This document shows positions 15,572 to 24,220 of a stretch of DNA of 37,780 bases, one piece after another (within the stretch, counting starts at the first letter, position 1; every line of letters begins with the position of its first letter). The stretch spans positions 1 through 37,780 of the forward strand of contig JAEWEK010000156.1 of the NCBI GenBank assembly GCA_023389425.1. Direction: 5' to 3'. The DNA comes from Pseudomonadota bacterium. GTDB lineage: Bacteria; Pseudomonadota; Gammaproteobacteria; Burkholderiales; Burkholderiaceae_D. Under the pieces are notes generated by a model, which worked only from the letters and a program-made list of their open reading frames with translations, was not told the DNA's origin and ran no database searches. Made by a program: the position numbers and the translations under genes.

Positions 15572-17965
15572 TCAGTGATGCCAGGGCGTGAAGTCGATAC
15601 CGTTCTGGATCGAGCCGATCACCTGGGCCTGGTTTTCCGGGCTTTCGCTGAACATGACCATCACGTTGGCGCGCGAGGATTTGCCGACGTTGTCCATCCA
15701 GTACGCCAGGCCCGCCGGATCGGGTTCCCGGTGCAGCACGTGGTGGTAGAGCTGGGTGACGAAATAAGCGTCGGACGGATCCACCATGTAGATGTCCACC
15801 GCCTCCTTGTTCGCCAGCACCAGGGCCGAGATCTGGCTCAGCGTGAAGCCGCTGTCCATGGCGTCGAGCCAGAACGCGAAGCCACCGGGGTCCGGCGTGC
15901 GATCGAAGGCAGCCTGGTACATCCTGTACACCTGCCCCGCGCTGCCGGAGATATCCAGCGCCACGTCCTTGCCGTCGCTGAACTGCAGGCGCTCGACATT
16001 GACCAGGGTGTCGTGGCCCAGGGCGCCCGTGTTGTCGACCACCGAGTAGCCAAGGGCCTGCTTGCTGATGGTGAAGTTGGCACGCGGACCGTTGTAGATC
16101 ACGGTATCCATGCCGGCGCCGCCATCGATGCCATTGTTGGCGGCGGTCGATGTGAACGTATTGTTGCCGGCGTCGCCCGTCATGTTGAGCGGGCTGTTGA
16201 TGGTGAAGTTCATCCGCGCCGGCGCGCTGGTGGCATTGTCGGCAGCGTCCAGCGACACCACGCTGACGCTGTAGCTCCCGTTCGGCAACACGGTCGGCCC
16301 GATATGCCAGGTGCCGTCGGCGCCGACCACGGTCTGGCCAAGCTCGGTGGCATTGTTGACGTTGACAAGGTCGATGATGGTGCCGATCTCGCCCGTACCG
16401 CTGTAGCCCACCTCGTTGCTGCCGGGGGCCATGGTCAGCGTGCCGGTCGGCAGGGTTGGCGCGATGGCGTCCACATTGAAAGTGACTGTGGGGCTATGGA
16501 CCGAAACATTGCCTGCCGCGTCGGTTGCCGTCGCGTACATGGCGTAGTTCAGGCCATTCTTGAGGGGGGAGGTGGGAATGCTCCACACGCCCGTGCTGTC
16601 CACCACCGCGGAGCCGACCACGTCGGCGCCGATGTACAGCTTGAGCGTCGAGCCCGCCTCAGCGGTGCCGGTCACCAAGGGAGTCGACCCCGGCACATAG
16701 CCGTTGGCATTCTTCGTCACGCTGATGCTGGGCGCAAGCGGGGCGACGGTATCGACACTGAACTTGACCGTGACGCTATTCGCGGACACATTGCCGGCGG
16801 CGTCGGTGGCGGTTGCGAACAGCGCGTAGTTACCGTCCGCCAAAAGCGGGGTGGTGATGCTCCAGGTGCTGGTGGCGTCCACGACGGTGGTGCCGATCAC
16901 GCTGCTGCCGGCATACAGCTTGACTGTCGAGCCAGCCTCGGCCACGCCGGTGATGACCGGCGCCGGGCCGGCCACGTAGCCACTGCTGTTGACCGGTACG
17001 ATGAAGGCGGGCGGGTCGGGCGGCGTGGTGTCTACCGCCAGCTGGGCCGGGACGGTGCCGTCGCGGAAGGTGAGAAACTGTATGTTAGTCAAGATATCGC
17101 TCCCATTCAGGCTTCCTCCGGTCACCTGCATCGAACCGTCGGGAAGATTGCTGATCGTGTAGCTGCTGCGCGGACCACTGAACGTGACCACGTTGGTGCC
17201 GCCGGCGCCATCGAAGCGCGCGTTGCCCGCATTGCCGTCGAAGGTGTCGTCGCCATTGGTGCCGGTGACATAGCGGGCGCCAGTGACGGAGTTGATGCCG
17301 TACACGCCGCCCAGGCCATCGGCGCCGTACAGCCAGTTGAGCGCGGCAATGTCGTACTGGCTGTAATCCTGGTGCGCTCCGCCGGCATACTGGTAGGACA
17401 TCAGCGTGTTGAGCGTGTTGTCCTGGGTGGCCGGCAGGGTGATGCTGCCGTCGAATGGATGCTTCAGGCCCAGCGCGTGGCCCAGTTCATGCAACAGGGT
17501 CTCGAAACCGTAGCCGCCGGGCGCCAGGTTGCTGTTCTGCCCGTACCACTCGTTGTTGTCCAGGTAAATCCAGGCATTGGCCGTGTAGCTGGTGACCTGG
17601 TTGGTCTGGACGTTGTAGCCGTAGCTGCTGCTCCAGCTGCACAGGCCGGTAACCGAGCTGCCGGGCAAGTCCATATTGGCAAAGTGGAGCTGGGCCGAGG
17701 CGCCGTCGGTCGTCATCACAAAATTGATGCCGGTAATCTTTTGCAGTTTGGCGAGCGCCACCATCGTCCAGGTCTGCTGCGCCGGCGAGAACGCCAGCTG
17801 GCCGCTCTTGCCCGTCTCGGTGCCGGCGCTGACCGAGAAACTGTAGTACAGGGTGTTCGGCAAGGCGCTGGTGAGGTAGTTCCAGCTGGGGCCGGTGTCC
17901 AGCAGCGCGTCAATATAATTCAGCCCCGACAGGGGCACTTGGTTAAGATCCGATACGGTTGCCAT
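15572..17965 (-). CDS. Serralysin-like (M10-type) secreted metalloprotease with Ig-like repeats and DUF4214
   Basis: This 797-residue extracellular protease is predicted. The metzincin zinc site HELGHALGLKH occupies 159-169, and the Met-turn is LMSYQ at 188-192. Residues about 235-265 and 605-640 contain DGGAG/GNAG-type Ca-binding-like stretches that fall short of full RTX nonapeptide arrays. Between them are about three bacterial Ig-like modules (315-600). Two are close repeats of each other: each has ITG/VTGTAEAGSTxKLY, then YAxxATATDAAGNVS. The end (660-797) is DUF4214, with two units sharing a YxxxxxREPDPAGLAYW-like core. There is no N-terminal signal peptide, so type I secretion through a C-terminal signal is likely, but no type I exporter is nearby. 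ATG 17965 is the only sensible start. Confidence 0.88.
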   Translation of the reverse strand: MATVSDLNQVPLSGLNYIDALLDTGPSWNYLTSALPNTLYYSFSVSAGTETGKSGQLAFSPAQQTWTMVALAKLQKITGINFVMTTDGASAQLHFANMDLPGSSVTGLCSWSSSYGYNVQTNQVTSYTANAWIYLDNNEWYGQNSNLAPGGYGFETLLHELGHALGLKHPFDGSITLPATQDNTLNTLMSYQYAGGAHQDYSQYDIAALNWLYGADGLGGVYGINSVTGARYVTGTNGDDTFDGNAGNARFDGAGGTNVVTFSGPRSSYTISNLPDGSMQVTGGSLNGSDILTNIQFLTFRDGTVPAQLAVDTTPPDPPAFIVPVNSSGYVAGPAPVITGVAEAGSTVKLYAGSSVIGTTVVDATSTWSITTPLLADGNYALFATATDAAGNVSANSVTVKFSVDTVAPLAPSISVTKNANGYVPGSTPLVTGTAEAGSTLKLYIGADVVGSAVVDSTGVWSIPTSPLKNGLNYAMYATATDAAGNVSVHSPTVTFNVDAIAPTLPTGTLTMAPGSNEVGYSGTGEIGTIIDLVNVNNATELGQTVVGADGTWHIGPTVLPNGSYSVSVVSLDAADNATSAPARMNFTINSPLNMTGDAGNNTFTSTAANNGIDGGAGMDTVIYNGPRANFTISKQALGYSVVDNTGALGHDTLVNVERLQFSDGKDVALDISGSAGQVYRMYQAAFDRTPDPGGFAFWLDAMDSGFTLSQISALVLANKEAVDIYMVDPSDAYFVTQLYHHVLHREPDPAGLAYWMDNVGKSSRANVMVMFSESPENQAQVIGSIQNGIDFTPWHH

Positions 17966-18027
17966 TGCTTGTTCGATCGTCGCGATTACCGCATGAAATA
18001 GTTGTCAGAAAAACCTCACTCTGGGCA

Positions 18028-18056
18028 AGTATTTCGTACGGCTGAGCTTCGGTCAA
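18028..18056 (-). promoter_or_regulatory. Predicted sigma-70-type promoter of the M10-like protease
   Basis: TTGACC (18056-18051) is separated by exactly 17 bases from AATACT (18033-18028), matching 5/6 and 4/6 of the consensus. It implies a leader of about 55-60 nt before the ATG at 17965. Confidence 0.45.
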
Positions 18057-18158
18057 ATAAGAATTTCAATCGTGCGCAACAGTTCGCTTGCGCCTGGTGG
18101 GGGAATGAAAGGGGCAATGTGCGCGACCGCACAGACGGGTCCGGCGGGACGGTCCGGG

Positions 18159-20219
18159 TCAGGCTTTTGGCGTGCTCAGCAGGGCCTTGAGATTGGCCAG
18201 CCTTTCCTTCGGCGACAGTACTTCGGACTCTTTCGGCGCGGCGTCGCCGACGTCCAGCGCCATCTCCTTGATGAAGCGCGAGGGTTCGCAATTGACCAGT
18301 TCGCCGGCGCGCTTGCGCCGCTTGCACCAGGTCACGTGCAGGGTGCGCTGGGCGCGCGTGATGCCGACGTACATCAGTCGCCGCTCCTCCTGGATGCGCG
18401 CCGCGATCGATTCCACCGAGGCGTCGGGATCGCCCTTGTGCGGCAGGATGCCTTCCTCGCAACCGACCAGGTAGACGTGCGGATACTCCAGCCCCTTCGA
18501 CGCGTGCAGGGTCGACATGCGCACCGCGTCCGGCTCCTCGTCCTGGCCTTCCAGCATCGACATCAGGGCCACCATCTGGGTCAGTTCCAGCAGATTCTTT
18601 TCCTCGCCGTCACGCTCGCGCCCGCCGCGGCCGCGGTCCTTCAGCCAGTTGGTGAATTCGAGCACGTTCTGCCAGCGCGCCTGGGCCGCGCGGTCGTCGA
18701 AGTTTTCGTAGAGGTAGTGCTCGTAGTTGATTTCTTTCATCATATCGTCAAGCACTTCGGCGGCATTGTCGCCGCTGCCCGCGGGGCCGGGCCGGCTGGC
18801 GCGGTCTTCCAGCACGGTGATGAAATGGCAGAATTCGCGCAGCGGCGTCAGCTGGCGCTCGGCCAGCTTCGCCTCGATGCCGCCCTTCAGCGCGGCCTCG
18901 AACAGCGAGCAGTTCCACTGGCCCGAAAACTCGCCCAGCTTCTCCAGCGTCTCCTTGCCGACCCCGCGCTTGGGCGTGGTGATGGCGCGGATGAAGGCCG
19001 GATCGTCGTCCTGGTTAGCGATCAGGCGCAGGTAGGCGATGACGTCCTTGATTTCGGCCTTGTCGAAGAAACTCTGGCCGCCGGACATGGTGTAGGGGAT
19101 GCGTTCCTTGCGCAAGGCCTGCTCGATCACGCGCGCCTGGTGGTTGCCGCGATATAAGACGGCGTAGGCGGCCCAGTCGTTCTTGCGCTGGAAGCGTTCC
19201 GACGAAATCATGATCGCCACCTGGTCTGCTTCCTGCTCGTCGTTCTGCATCCCCAGCACCTTGATCGGCTCGCCCAGGCCGTGTTCCGACCACAGCGCTT
19301 TCTCGAACAGCTTGGGATTGTTGCCGATCACCGCGTTGGCGGCTTGCAAGATGCGCGTGGTGGAGCGGTAGTTCTGCTCCAGCTTGATGACGCGCAGGTC
19401 CGGGAAATCGGTCTGCAGGGTGCGCAGGTTCTCGACCGAGGCGCCGCGCCAGGCGTAGATGGCCTGGTCGTCGTCGCCGACGGCGGTGAACATCGGCTTC
19501 TTGCCCAGGCCCGTCACCAGCAGCTTGACCAGCTCGTACTGGCAGGTGTTGGTGTCCTGGTACTCGTCCATCAGGAGGTAGCGCAGGCGGCGCTGCCAGC
19601 GGTCGCGGATCGGCTCGTTGTTGCGGAACAGCTCCACCGGCAGGCGGATCAGGTCGTCGAAGTCGACCGCCTGGTAAGCCTGCAGGGTGGCGAGATAGCT
19701 GCGGTAGACGCGCGCGGCCAGCGCCTCGTCCTCGTCCTTCGCTTCGCGGATCGCCACCTCGGGGTCGACCAGGCCGTTCTTCCACAGCGAGATCGCGGTC
19801 TGGATGCGGCGGATCTCCTGCTTGTCGGTGGTCACCGCGAGGTCGGACACGACGGTGTAGCAGTCGTCGCTGTCCATGATCGAGAACTTGTCCTTCAGCC
19901 CCACCCCGGCCGCTTCCTGGCGCAGGATCTTCACGCCCAGCGAGTGGAAGGTCGATACCGTCAGCTGCTTGGCCTGCCTGGGCTGCTTGAGCAGCTTGCC
20001 GATGCGCTCCTGCATTTCCAGCGCGGCCTTGTTGGTGAAGGTCAGCGCGGCGATGGTGCGCGGGTCGTAGCCGCGGTCCTCGATCATGTACGCGATCTTC
20101 TGGGTGATCACGCGCGTCTTGCCCGAGCCGGCGCCGGCCAGCACCAGGCAGGGGCCGTCCAGGTAGAGCACGGCTTCGCTTTGCGGCCCGTTCAGGCCGA
20201 ACTTCGATGCGTTGGACAT
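18159..20219 (-). CDS. rep: ATP-dependent DNA helicase Rep (UvrD/Rep superfamily 1A)
   Basis: A 686-residue superfamily 1 helicase that unwinds DNA 3' to 5', helping restart or clear forks. Walker A AGAGSGKT is at 28-35, and the Q-motif GLNGPQSEAV lies just before. Motif Ia reads ALTFTNKAA, motif II DEYQDTN and motif III VGDDDQAIYAWRGA. Motif IV reads LEQNYRST, and motifs V/VI read MSTLHASKGLEYPHVYLVG and YVGITRAQRTL. The length and NxPQ start fit Rep better than UvrD (about 720). ATG 20219 (MSNASKFGLN) matches the Rep N-terminus; an in-frame ATG at 20249 adds 10 residues. Neither has a good ribosome-binding site. It lies 85 bp downstream of the winged-helix gene on the same strand. Confidence 0.92.
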   Translation of the reverse strand: MSNASKFGLNGPQSEAVLYLDGPCLVLAGAGSGKTRVITQKIAYMIEDRGYDPRTIAALTFTNKAALEMQERIGKLLKQPRQAKQLTVSTFHSLGVKILRQEAAGVGLKDKFSIMDSDDCYTVVSDLAVTTDKQEIRRIQTAISLWKNGLVDPEVAIREAKDEDEALAARVYRSYLATLQAYQAVDFDDLIRLPVELFRNNEPIRDRWQRRLRYLLMDEYQDTNTCQYELVKLLVTGLGKKPMFTAVGDDDQAIYAWRGASVENLRTLQTDFPDLRVIKLEQNYRSTTRILQAANAVIGNNPKLFEKALWSEHGLGEPIKVLGMQNDEQEADQVAIMISSERFQRKNDWAAYAVLYRGNHQARVIEQALRKERIPYTMSGGQSFFDKAEIKDVIAYLRLIANQDDDPAFIRAITTPKRGVGKETLEKLGEFSGQWNCSLFEAALKGGIEAKLAERQLTPLREFCHFITVLEDRASRPGPAGSGDNAAEVLDDMMKEINYEHYLYENFDDRAAQARWQNVLEFTNWLKDRGRGGRERDGEEKNLLELTQMVALMSMLEGQDEEPDAVRMSTLHASKGLEYPHVYLVGCEEGILPHKGDPDASVESIAARIQEERRLMYVGITRAQRTLHVTWCKRRKRAGELVNCEPSRFIKEMALDVGDAAPKESEVLSPKERLANLKALLSTPKA

Positions 20220-20304
20220 GGGAAACGATGATGAGGCTGAGCCAGCCATTGTAGCGAAGCTTGCGGCCCAGCGCTAAGCTGGCCAGGATGGCAAGCCTGG
20301 CGGC

Positions 20305-21183
20305 TCAGCCGAGGAAGCGCTCGCGGTACTGCCCGAACAGCCGGTCGATGTGCGGCGCGCAGTTGGCCAGCTCGGCCCCGGCGGACGGCGATTGCCAGTC
20401 GTCCATCCAGCGCACCAGTTCCTTGCCGTCGATCAGCAGAGCGCCGAACACGGCGCCGTCGCGGCGGTAATCGACGGCGGCGCCCCACGCGAAGTCGCGG
20501 CGGTAACCCCTGCGGATATTGCCCAGGCCAAAGTCGATGACCACCTTATCGTTGAGCACCACAGCCGCGTGGCCGTCGACCTGGCCCGGCTTGGCCATGC
20601 CCGGCGCGCCCAGCTTGTACCGCGCCCCGGCGGTGGCGATCTCGACGTGACAGGAAATCACGCGCGCGTCGTAGCCATGCTCCAGCGCGATCCGGTGCAC
20701 CAGCGACGCCATCATGAAGCAGACGGCGCCGAAATTGTGCAGGTAGAGCCAGCCCAGGTCGTACACGCGGTCGTACAGCAGCTGGGCGAAGGCGAGCAGC
20801 TCGGCATCGCTCGCCGCCAGCAGCAACTGCTTCTCGCGCAGATCGGAACGGACGATGAACAGGCGCTCGAACACGCGGCCATACGTGTCGAGCAATTCGA
20901 GGAAGGAGGCGGTCGGCCGCACGGCGCGGCAACCGTCGTGGGAAAGTTCGACAAGCCCGCGGTCGGCCATCCGGTCCAGGTGCTCGGCCACCTGCTGCGG
21001 CGCGTAAGGCAGGCCGGCGGCGAGATGGTCGAAGTCGAGCGGCCGCCCCGCCAGCGCATCGCTGCCGAGCTTGAGGAACAGGTCGTAGCCCAGCAGCGAA
21101 TCGGTGAGCGGCACGTGGCCGACCACCCAATTGCGCACTTCGGTGATGCTGCGTAAAACCGGCACGACGCGTTGAGGCTGCAT
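20305..21183 (-). CDS. Winged-helix protein with transglutaminase-like C-terminal domain (novel combination)
   Basis: I do not recognise a named family for this 292-residue protein. Residues about 28-90 read as a winged helix: LLGYDLFLKLG, then a helix-turn-helix GLPYAPQQVAEHLDRMADRGLVELSHDGCRAV. Residues 100-145 are helical. From 150 the pattern fits a transglutaminase/papain-like core. It has FGAVCFMMASLVHRIALEHGYDARV with C155 at the start of the helix, GHAAVVLND with H205, and VVIDFG with D217, a plausible Cys-His-Asp triad. Such domains are proteases or amidases, or catalytically dead binding modules. The function is inferred only. ATG 21183 is the only start that keeps the N-terminus. 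It is divergent from the DUF1857 gene, with a shared intergenic region carrying repeats. Confidence 0.7.
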   Translation of the reverse strand: MQPQRVVPVLRSITEVRNWVVGHVPLTDSLLGYDLFLKLGSDALAGRPLDFDHLAAGLPYAPQQVAEHLDRMADRGLVELSHDGCRAVRPTASFLELLDTYGRVFERLFIVRSDLREKQLLLAASDAELLAFAQLLYDRVYDLGWLYLHNFGAVCFMMASLVHRIALEHGYDARVISCHVEIATAGARYKLGAPGMAKPGQVDGHAAVVLNDKVVIDFGLGNIRRGYRRDFAWGAAVDYRRDGAVFGALLIDGKELVRWMDDWQSPSAGAELANCAPHIDRLFGQYRERFLG

Positions 21184-21250
21184 TTGGCGGACTGGTAATT
21201 GGAACGGAGTGAAGTGTCGCCGATACTTGCCCTAGAGCACTATGAGGGAT

Positions 21251-21290
21251 TTGTTTCAAATTGTAAGGAGTTGTTTCACATTCGAGTGAA
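21251..21290. promoter_or_regulatory. Repeat/dyad cluster between divergent genes, possible operator
   Basis: TTGTTTCA occurs at 21251-21258 and again at 21271-21278, exactly 20 bp (two helical turns) apart. The second copy overlaps an inverted repeat TTCAC-N6-GTGAA (21275-21290). This spacing suits a dimeric regulator serving both the winged-helix gene and DUF1857. No clear -35/-10 pair was seen. Confidence 0.45.
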
Positions 21291-21341
21291 GGCGGGATGG
21301 GTTACCATTTGTTGCATGCGTCGCATTCTCGAGACTGTTTT

Positions 21342-21827
21342 ATGAAATTTGAACACCTGATTGAAATTAATGACCCCCTCAACCCGCTGATCGACACGAT
21401 CACGCGCGAGCAACTGTGGCGCGGCCTGGTCCTGCGCGCGGAAGACCCGAAACTGTTCATTCCGCACCTGGACGAATGCACGATCAGCGAGCGCGAGGCC
21501 GGCAGCTTCGCGCGCCGCCTGCGTTTCGGCGAGCTGGTGATCGACGACCGCGTACAGCTGTCGCCGATGCGCGAGGTGCGTTTCGACGTGCCGGCGCAGG
21601 GCGAGATCGCGCGATCGGTGATGACGATGGCGATCGAGGCGCCGGCCGAGGGCGTGCTGTACGTGCGCTTCTCATACGACGACGGCCATCCGGAGTCGGT
21701 GGACGACGTCAACCAAATGTATGAGGAGTTCAAGAAATCGGCCTACCAGGAAGCCGACATCGACACCGTACGCCTGCTGCGCGAGCTGGCGGCGCAAGGC
21801 AAGCTGGATGCCAGTTACCTGAACTGA
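21342..21827 (+). CDS. DUF1857 (AtaL-like SRPBCC fold) protein
   Basis: A 162-residue protein. The opening MKFEHLIEINDPLNPL followed by LTREQLWRGL-type sequence (here ITREQLWRGLVLRAEDP) is typical of DUF1857, a START/SRPBCC-like lipid-pocket fold. The middle has ISEREAGSFARRLRFGELVIDDRVQL, and the end has VDDVNQMYEEFKKSAYQEADIDTVRLLREL, the long C-terminal helix expected for that fold. The domain name AtaL derives from a fungal acetylaranotin cluster; bacterial roles are unknown. ATG 21342 matches the family start; upstream in-frame codons to 21297 do not. The downstream neighbour is convergent, with a shared terminator hairpin. Confidence 0.85.
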   Translation: MKFEHLIEINDPLNPLIDTITREQLWRGLVLRAEDPKLFIPHLDECTISEREAGSFARRLRFGELVIDDRVQLSPMREVRFDVPAQGEIARSVMTMAIEAPAEGVLYVRFSYDDGHPESVDDVNQMYEEFKKSAYQEADIDTVRLLRELAAQGKLDASYLN

Positions 21828-21834
21828 ACCAGGC

Positions 21835-21862
21835 CGCCGTTCCCGCTTTCGCGAGGACGGCG
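21835..21862. terminator. Bidirectional terminator-like hairpin between DUF1857 and the disulfide oxidoreductase
   Basis: Two 12-base arms (21835-21846 and 21851-21862) pair with one G-U and one mismatch around a TTTC loop, starting 8 bases after the DUF1857 stop. A pyrimidine-rich TTCTCTTC follows on the plus strand. The two convergent genes end on either side of it. Confidence 0.65.
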
Positions 21863-21873
21863 TTCTCTTCGAT

Positions 21874-23313
21874 TCAGGTCCCCGGCTCCGAATCGGCCGG
21901 ATCGGTGTCCCCCGCGCCCTTCGCCAGGCTGGCCGCGAGATCGCGCAGCGCCGTGCGCACGCCCTCCTCCACCACCGGGTGATAAAAGGGCATCTCCAGC
22001 ATCTGCTCGACCGTCATGCGGTTCTGGCAGGCCCATGCCAACAGGTGCGCCAGGTGTTCGGCGCGCGGCGCGATCATCTCGGCGCCGAGAAAACGCCCGG
22101 TGCCGTATTCGCCGTACACGCGCAGCAGGCCGCGGTTCTGCAGCATCACGCGGCTGCGGCCCTGGTTCTCGAACGAGACCTTCCCGATCGCGAACTTGGG
22201 CTTGCCCGGCGCGCACAGCGTACGGTAGCCGGCGCCCAGCGTGGCGATGTTCGGCTCGGTGAATGCGATCGTCAGCGGCACGCGCCGCAGGCCGGGGCGC
22301 ACGTCCGGATAGCGGCCCGCGTTGTCGCCCGCGATCTTGCCCTGGTCGGCCGCTTCCGGCAGCACCGGCCGGTCGTTGTCGGCGTCGCCGGCGATGAAGA
22401 TGTGGCTGGTCCCGCACTGCATCGTCTGCGGATTGAATTGCGGGATGCCGTCCTCGCGCAGCGCCAGCCCGGTGTGCTCGATGCCGATATTGTCGACGTT
22501 GGGCTTGCGGCCGGTGGCGGCCAGCACGTAGTCGTAGCGCGCCGTCACTTCCTTGCCGAGCGCATTGCGCATCGTCAGCTCGGCCTGGCCGTTCACTTCT
22601 TTCGCGGACACCACGGTGAACTGGAAGCCGAGGTCGATTTCTTCGGCCAGCGCGCGCCCGGCCTCGCGCAGCACCTGCGGGTCGGACAGCTGCGCCACGC
22701 TGCCGCCGCGTGCGAACACCGACACGCGCACGCCAAGGCGCGCCAGCGCCTGTCCCAGCTCCAGCCCGATCACGCCGGTGCCCAGCACCGCGACCGACGA
22801 GGGCAGGTCGTCCCAATAGAACACGTCGTCGCTGGTGATGACACGCGCGCCCGCGCCGACCAGGTTGGGCAGGCGCTGCGGCGTCGAGCCGGTCGCGATC
22901 ACCACGCGCCCGGCTTCGACCACGGTATGGTCGCCCACCTGCAGCGTGTGCGGCCCGGTGAAGCGCGCATGGCCGAGCAGCTTGTCCGATGCCGGGATGC
23001 GGTCGACGCCCTCGAGCACGAAGCCGACGAAGCGGTCGCGCTCGCGCTTGACGCGTTCCATCACGGCGCGGCCGTCGATGCGGGTGTCGCCGGGATGCAC
23101 GCCGAAGCTGGGCGCGGACTTGAGCGCATGGGCCGCGTCGGCCGCCGCGATCAGCAGCTTGCTGGGCATGCAGCCGACCCGTGCGCAGGTGGTGCCGTAA
23201 TGGGCGCCCTCGATCAGCACGGTGCGCGCGCCACGCGCCGCGGATGCGCGGTAGGCCGACAGGCCGGCGGTGCCGGCGCCGATCACGGCGACATCAACCT
23301 TCAGCTTTTCCAT
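21874..23313 (-). CDS. Dihydrolipoamide dehydrogenase-like FAD/NAD disulfide oxidoreductase
   Basis: This 479-residue class I pyridine-nucleotide disulfide oxidoreductase has FAD motif GAGTAG (12-17), redox-active cysteines C43 and C48 (CARVGC), NAD motif GTGVIGLELG near 190 and a second FAD motif IFIAGDAD. The C-terminal active-site pair is His445 and Glu450 (HPVVEE), as in lipoamide dehydrogenase (HPTxxE). It is not next to pyruvate or oxoglutarate dehydrogenase genes, so it is likely a stand-alone paralogue of the kind usually annotated only as dihydrolipoyl dehydrogenase; the true electron acceptor is unknown. In the linker CARVGC it carries A-R instead of the usual L-N (CLNVGC), consistent with a divergent subfamily. 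The start at ATG 23313 fits the standard N-terminus. Confidence 0.88.
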   Translation of the reverse strand: MEKLKVDVAVIGAGTAGLSAYRASAARGARTVLIEGAHYGTTCARVGCMPSKLLIAAADAAHALKSAPSFGVHPGDTRIDGRAVMERVKRERDRFVGFVLEGVDRIPASDKLLGHARFTGPHTLQVGDHTVVEAGRVVIATGSTPQRLPNLVGAGARVITSDDVFYWDDLPSSVAVLGTGVIGLELGQALARLGVRVSVFARGGSVAQLSDPQVLREAGRALAEEIDLGFQFTVVSAKEVNGQAELTMRNALGKEVTARYDYVLAATGRKPNVDNIGIEHTGLALREDGIPQFNPQTMQCGTSHIFIAGDADNDRPVLPEAADQGKIAGDNAGRYPDVRPGLRRVPLTIAFTEPNIATLGAGYRTLCAPGKPKFAIGKVSFENQGRSRVMLQNRGLLRVYGEYGTGRFLGAEMIAPRAEHLAHLLAWACQNRMTVEQMLEMPFYHPVVEEGVRTALRDLAASLAKGAGDTDPADSEPGT

Positions 23314-23396
23314 GTCTGGTCTCCCGTTTGCCCTTAGCCAAGATACCCCTTTTCAGGCCACCCCGCTCGCAGCTGTGCGAAGGCGGCGGCGCAGGC

Positions 23397-24164
23397 TCAC
23401 CACCAGCGGCTCTTGTCGGCGTCGATCGGCACCACGAATCGTAACTCCCACTCCGGATCGATGCCGGCCGGTTTCGTAAACAGCGGCCCTGCATGGCCGA
23501 TGGCCTGGGTCAATACCCGGCCCATCTTGTCGCGCGCCGGGATCGTCGCATCACGCGTGTCTTCCCTGAAAGAATTGGCCGCGGGCCGGTAGGTGATCTC
23601 GGCGCGGCCACTGATCTCCGTCTTCACGCCACCCAGCGGGTAGCGCGCATCGGCCAGGATGAATGCGATGCTGCCGACGACGAAGTTGCAGACCGCCAGC
23701 TCATGCGCCGGCCAGCGCTTCAGCTCTTCGACGAAGCGCTCGGGGTCGTCCATTTTCGGCAGCTTCCCCGTGCAGCCGTCCGCTTGCAGGCCGGCGCGCG
23801 CGGCCCACCACAGGGCCGCCGCCGTGTCCGGCCCGTGCTGCCTTGCGGCGAAGCCGGCGGCCAGCCGGTAAGCCCCTTCCTTGATGCCGGCGTCGCTGGC
23901 CCGCACGTAGAAGCCGACGGCCTTGTCCCAGTCCTTCGCGACACAGATGCCGATGTCGAACATGGTTCCGGCCATCATCGCCAGCTCGGGATTTTCCGCC
24001 TTCAGCCCGTCGTTGAGCCGCTCGACCGCGGCCGGACATTCGTTCGCGCGCAGGTGTCGCACCACGTCCCGCACGGCCTGCTCGCGATCCGTCCGCGCCT
24101 GCGTATCGCATGCCAGCGCGCCCAGCCCCAGCAGGAGGCCCGCGCGAGCCAGGGTTGCTCTCAT
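23397..24164 (-). CDS. Exported protein with Sel1/TPR-like repeats
   Basis: A 255-residue protein with an N-terminal signal (MRATLARAGLLLGLGALACDTQA). The ALAC stretch is not a standard lipobox, so both lipoprotein processing and normal cleavage are possible. Residues about 45-120 contain Sel1-like repeat helices: AGTMFDIGICVAKDWDKAVGFYVRASDAG, then KEGAYRLAAGFAARQHGPDTAAALWWAARAG. Sel1 repeats usually bind partner proteins in the envelope. The last 100 residues form a separate region of unknown type ending in DADKSRWW. ATG 24164 has GGAG at 24173-24170, five bases away; another ATG at 24176 lacks spacing. It follows priA by 56 bp on the same strand, so it may be co-transcribed. Confidence 0.75.
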   Translation of the reverse strand: MRATLARAGLLLGLGALACDTQARTDREQAVRDVVRHLRANECPAAVERLNDGLKAENPELAMMAGTMFDIGICVAKDWDKAVGFYVRASDAGIKEGAYRLAAGFAARQHGPDTAAALWWAARAGLQADGCTGKLPKMDDPERFVEELKRWPAHELAVCNFVVGSIAFILADARYPLGGVKTEISGRAEITYRPAANSFREDTRDATIPARDKMGRVLTQAIGHAGPLFTKPAGIDPEWELRFVVPIDADKSRWW

Positions 24165-24220
24165 CTCCGCTCCCATTCGATATTGTTTCTTGGAAGCATC
24201 GAGCTTAGCAAAAGGCGCGA

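Noticed and set aside
15575..18001. Plus-strand open frame of about 800 codons opposite the M10-like protease
   Set aside because: Shadow frame. The minus strand carries the zinc motif, Ig-like modules and DUF4214, while the plus-strand product has no recognisable domain.
20282..20301. GCCAGG/CCTGGC hairpin just after the winged-helix gene as a terminator
   Set aside because: Only six base pairs with an 8-nt loop and no T-run; the downstream rep gene is on the same strand, so read-through is as likely.
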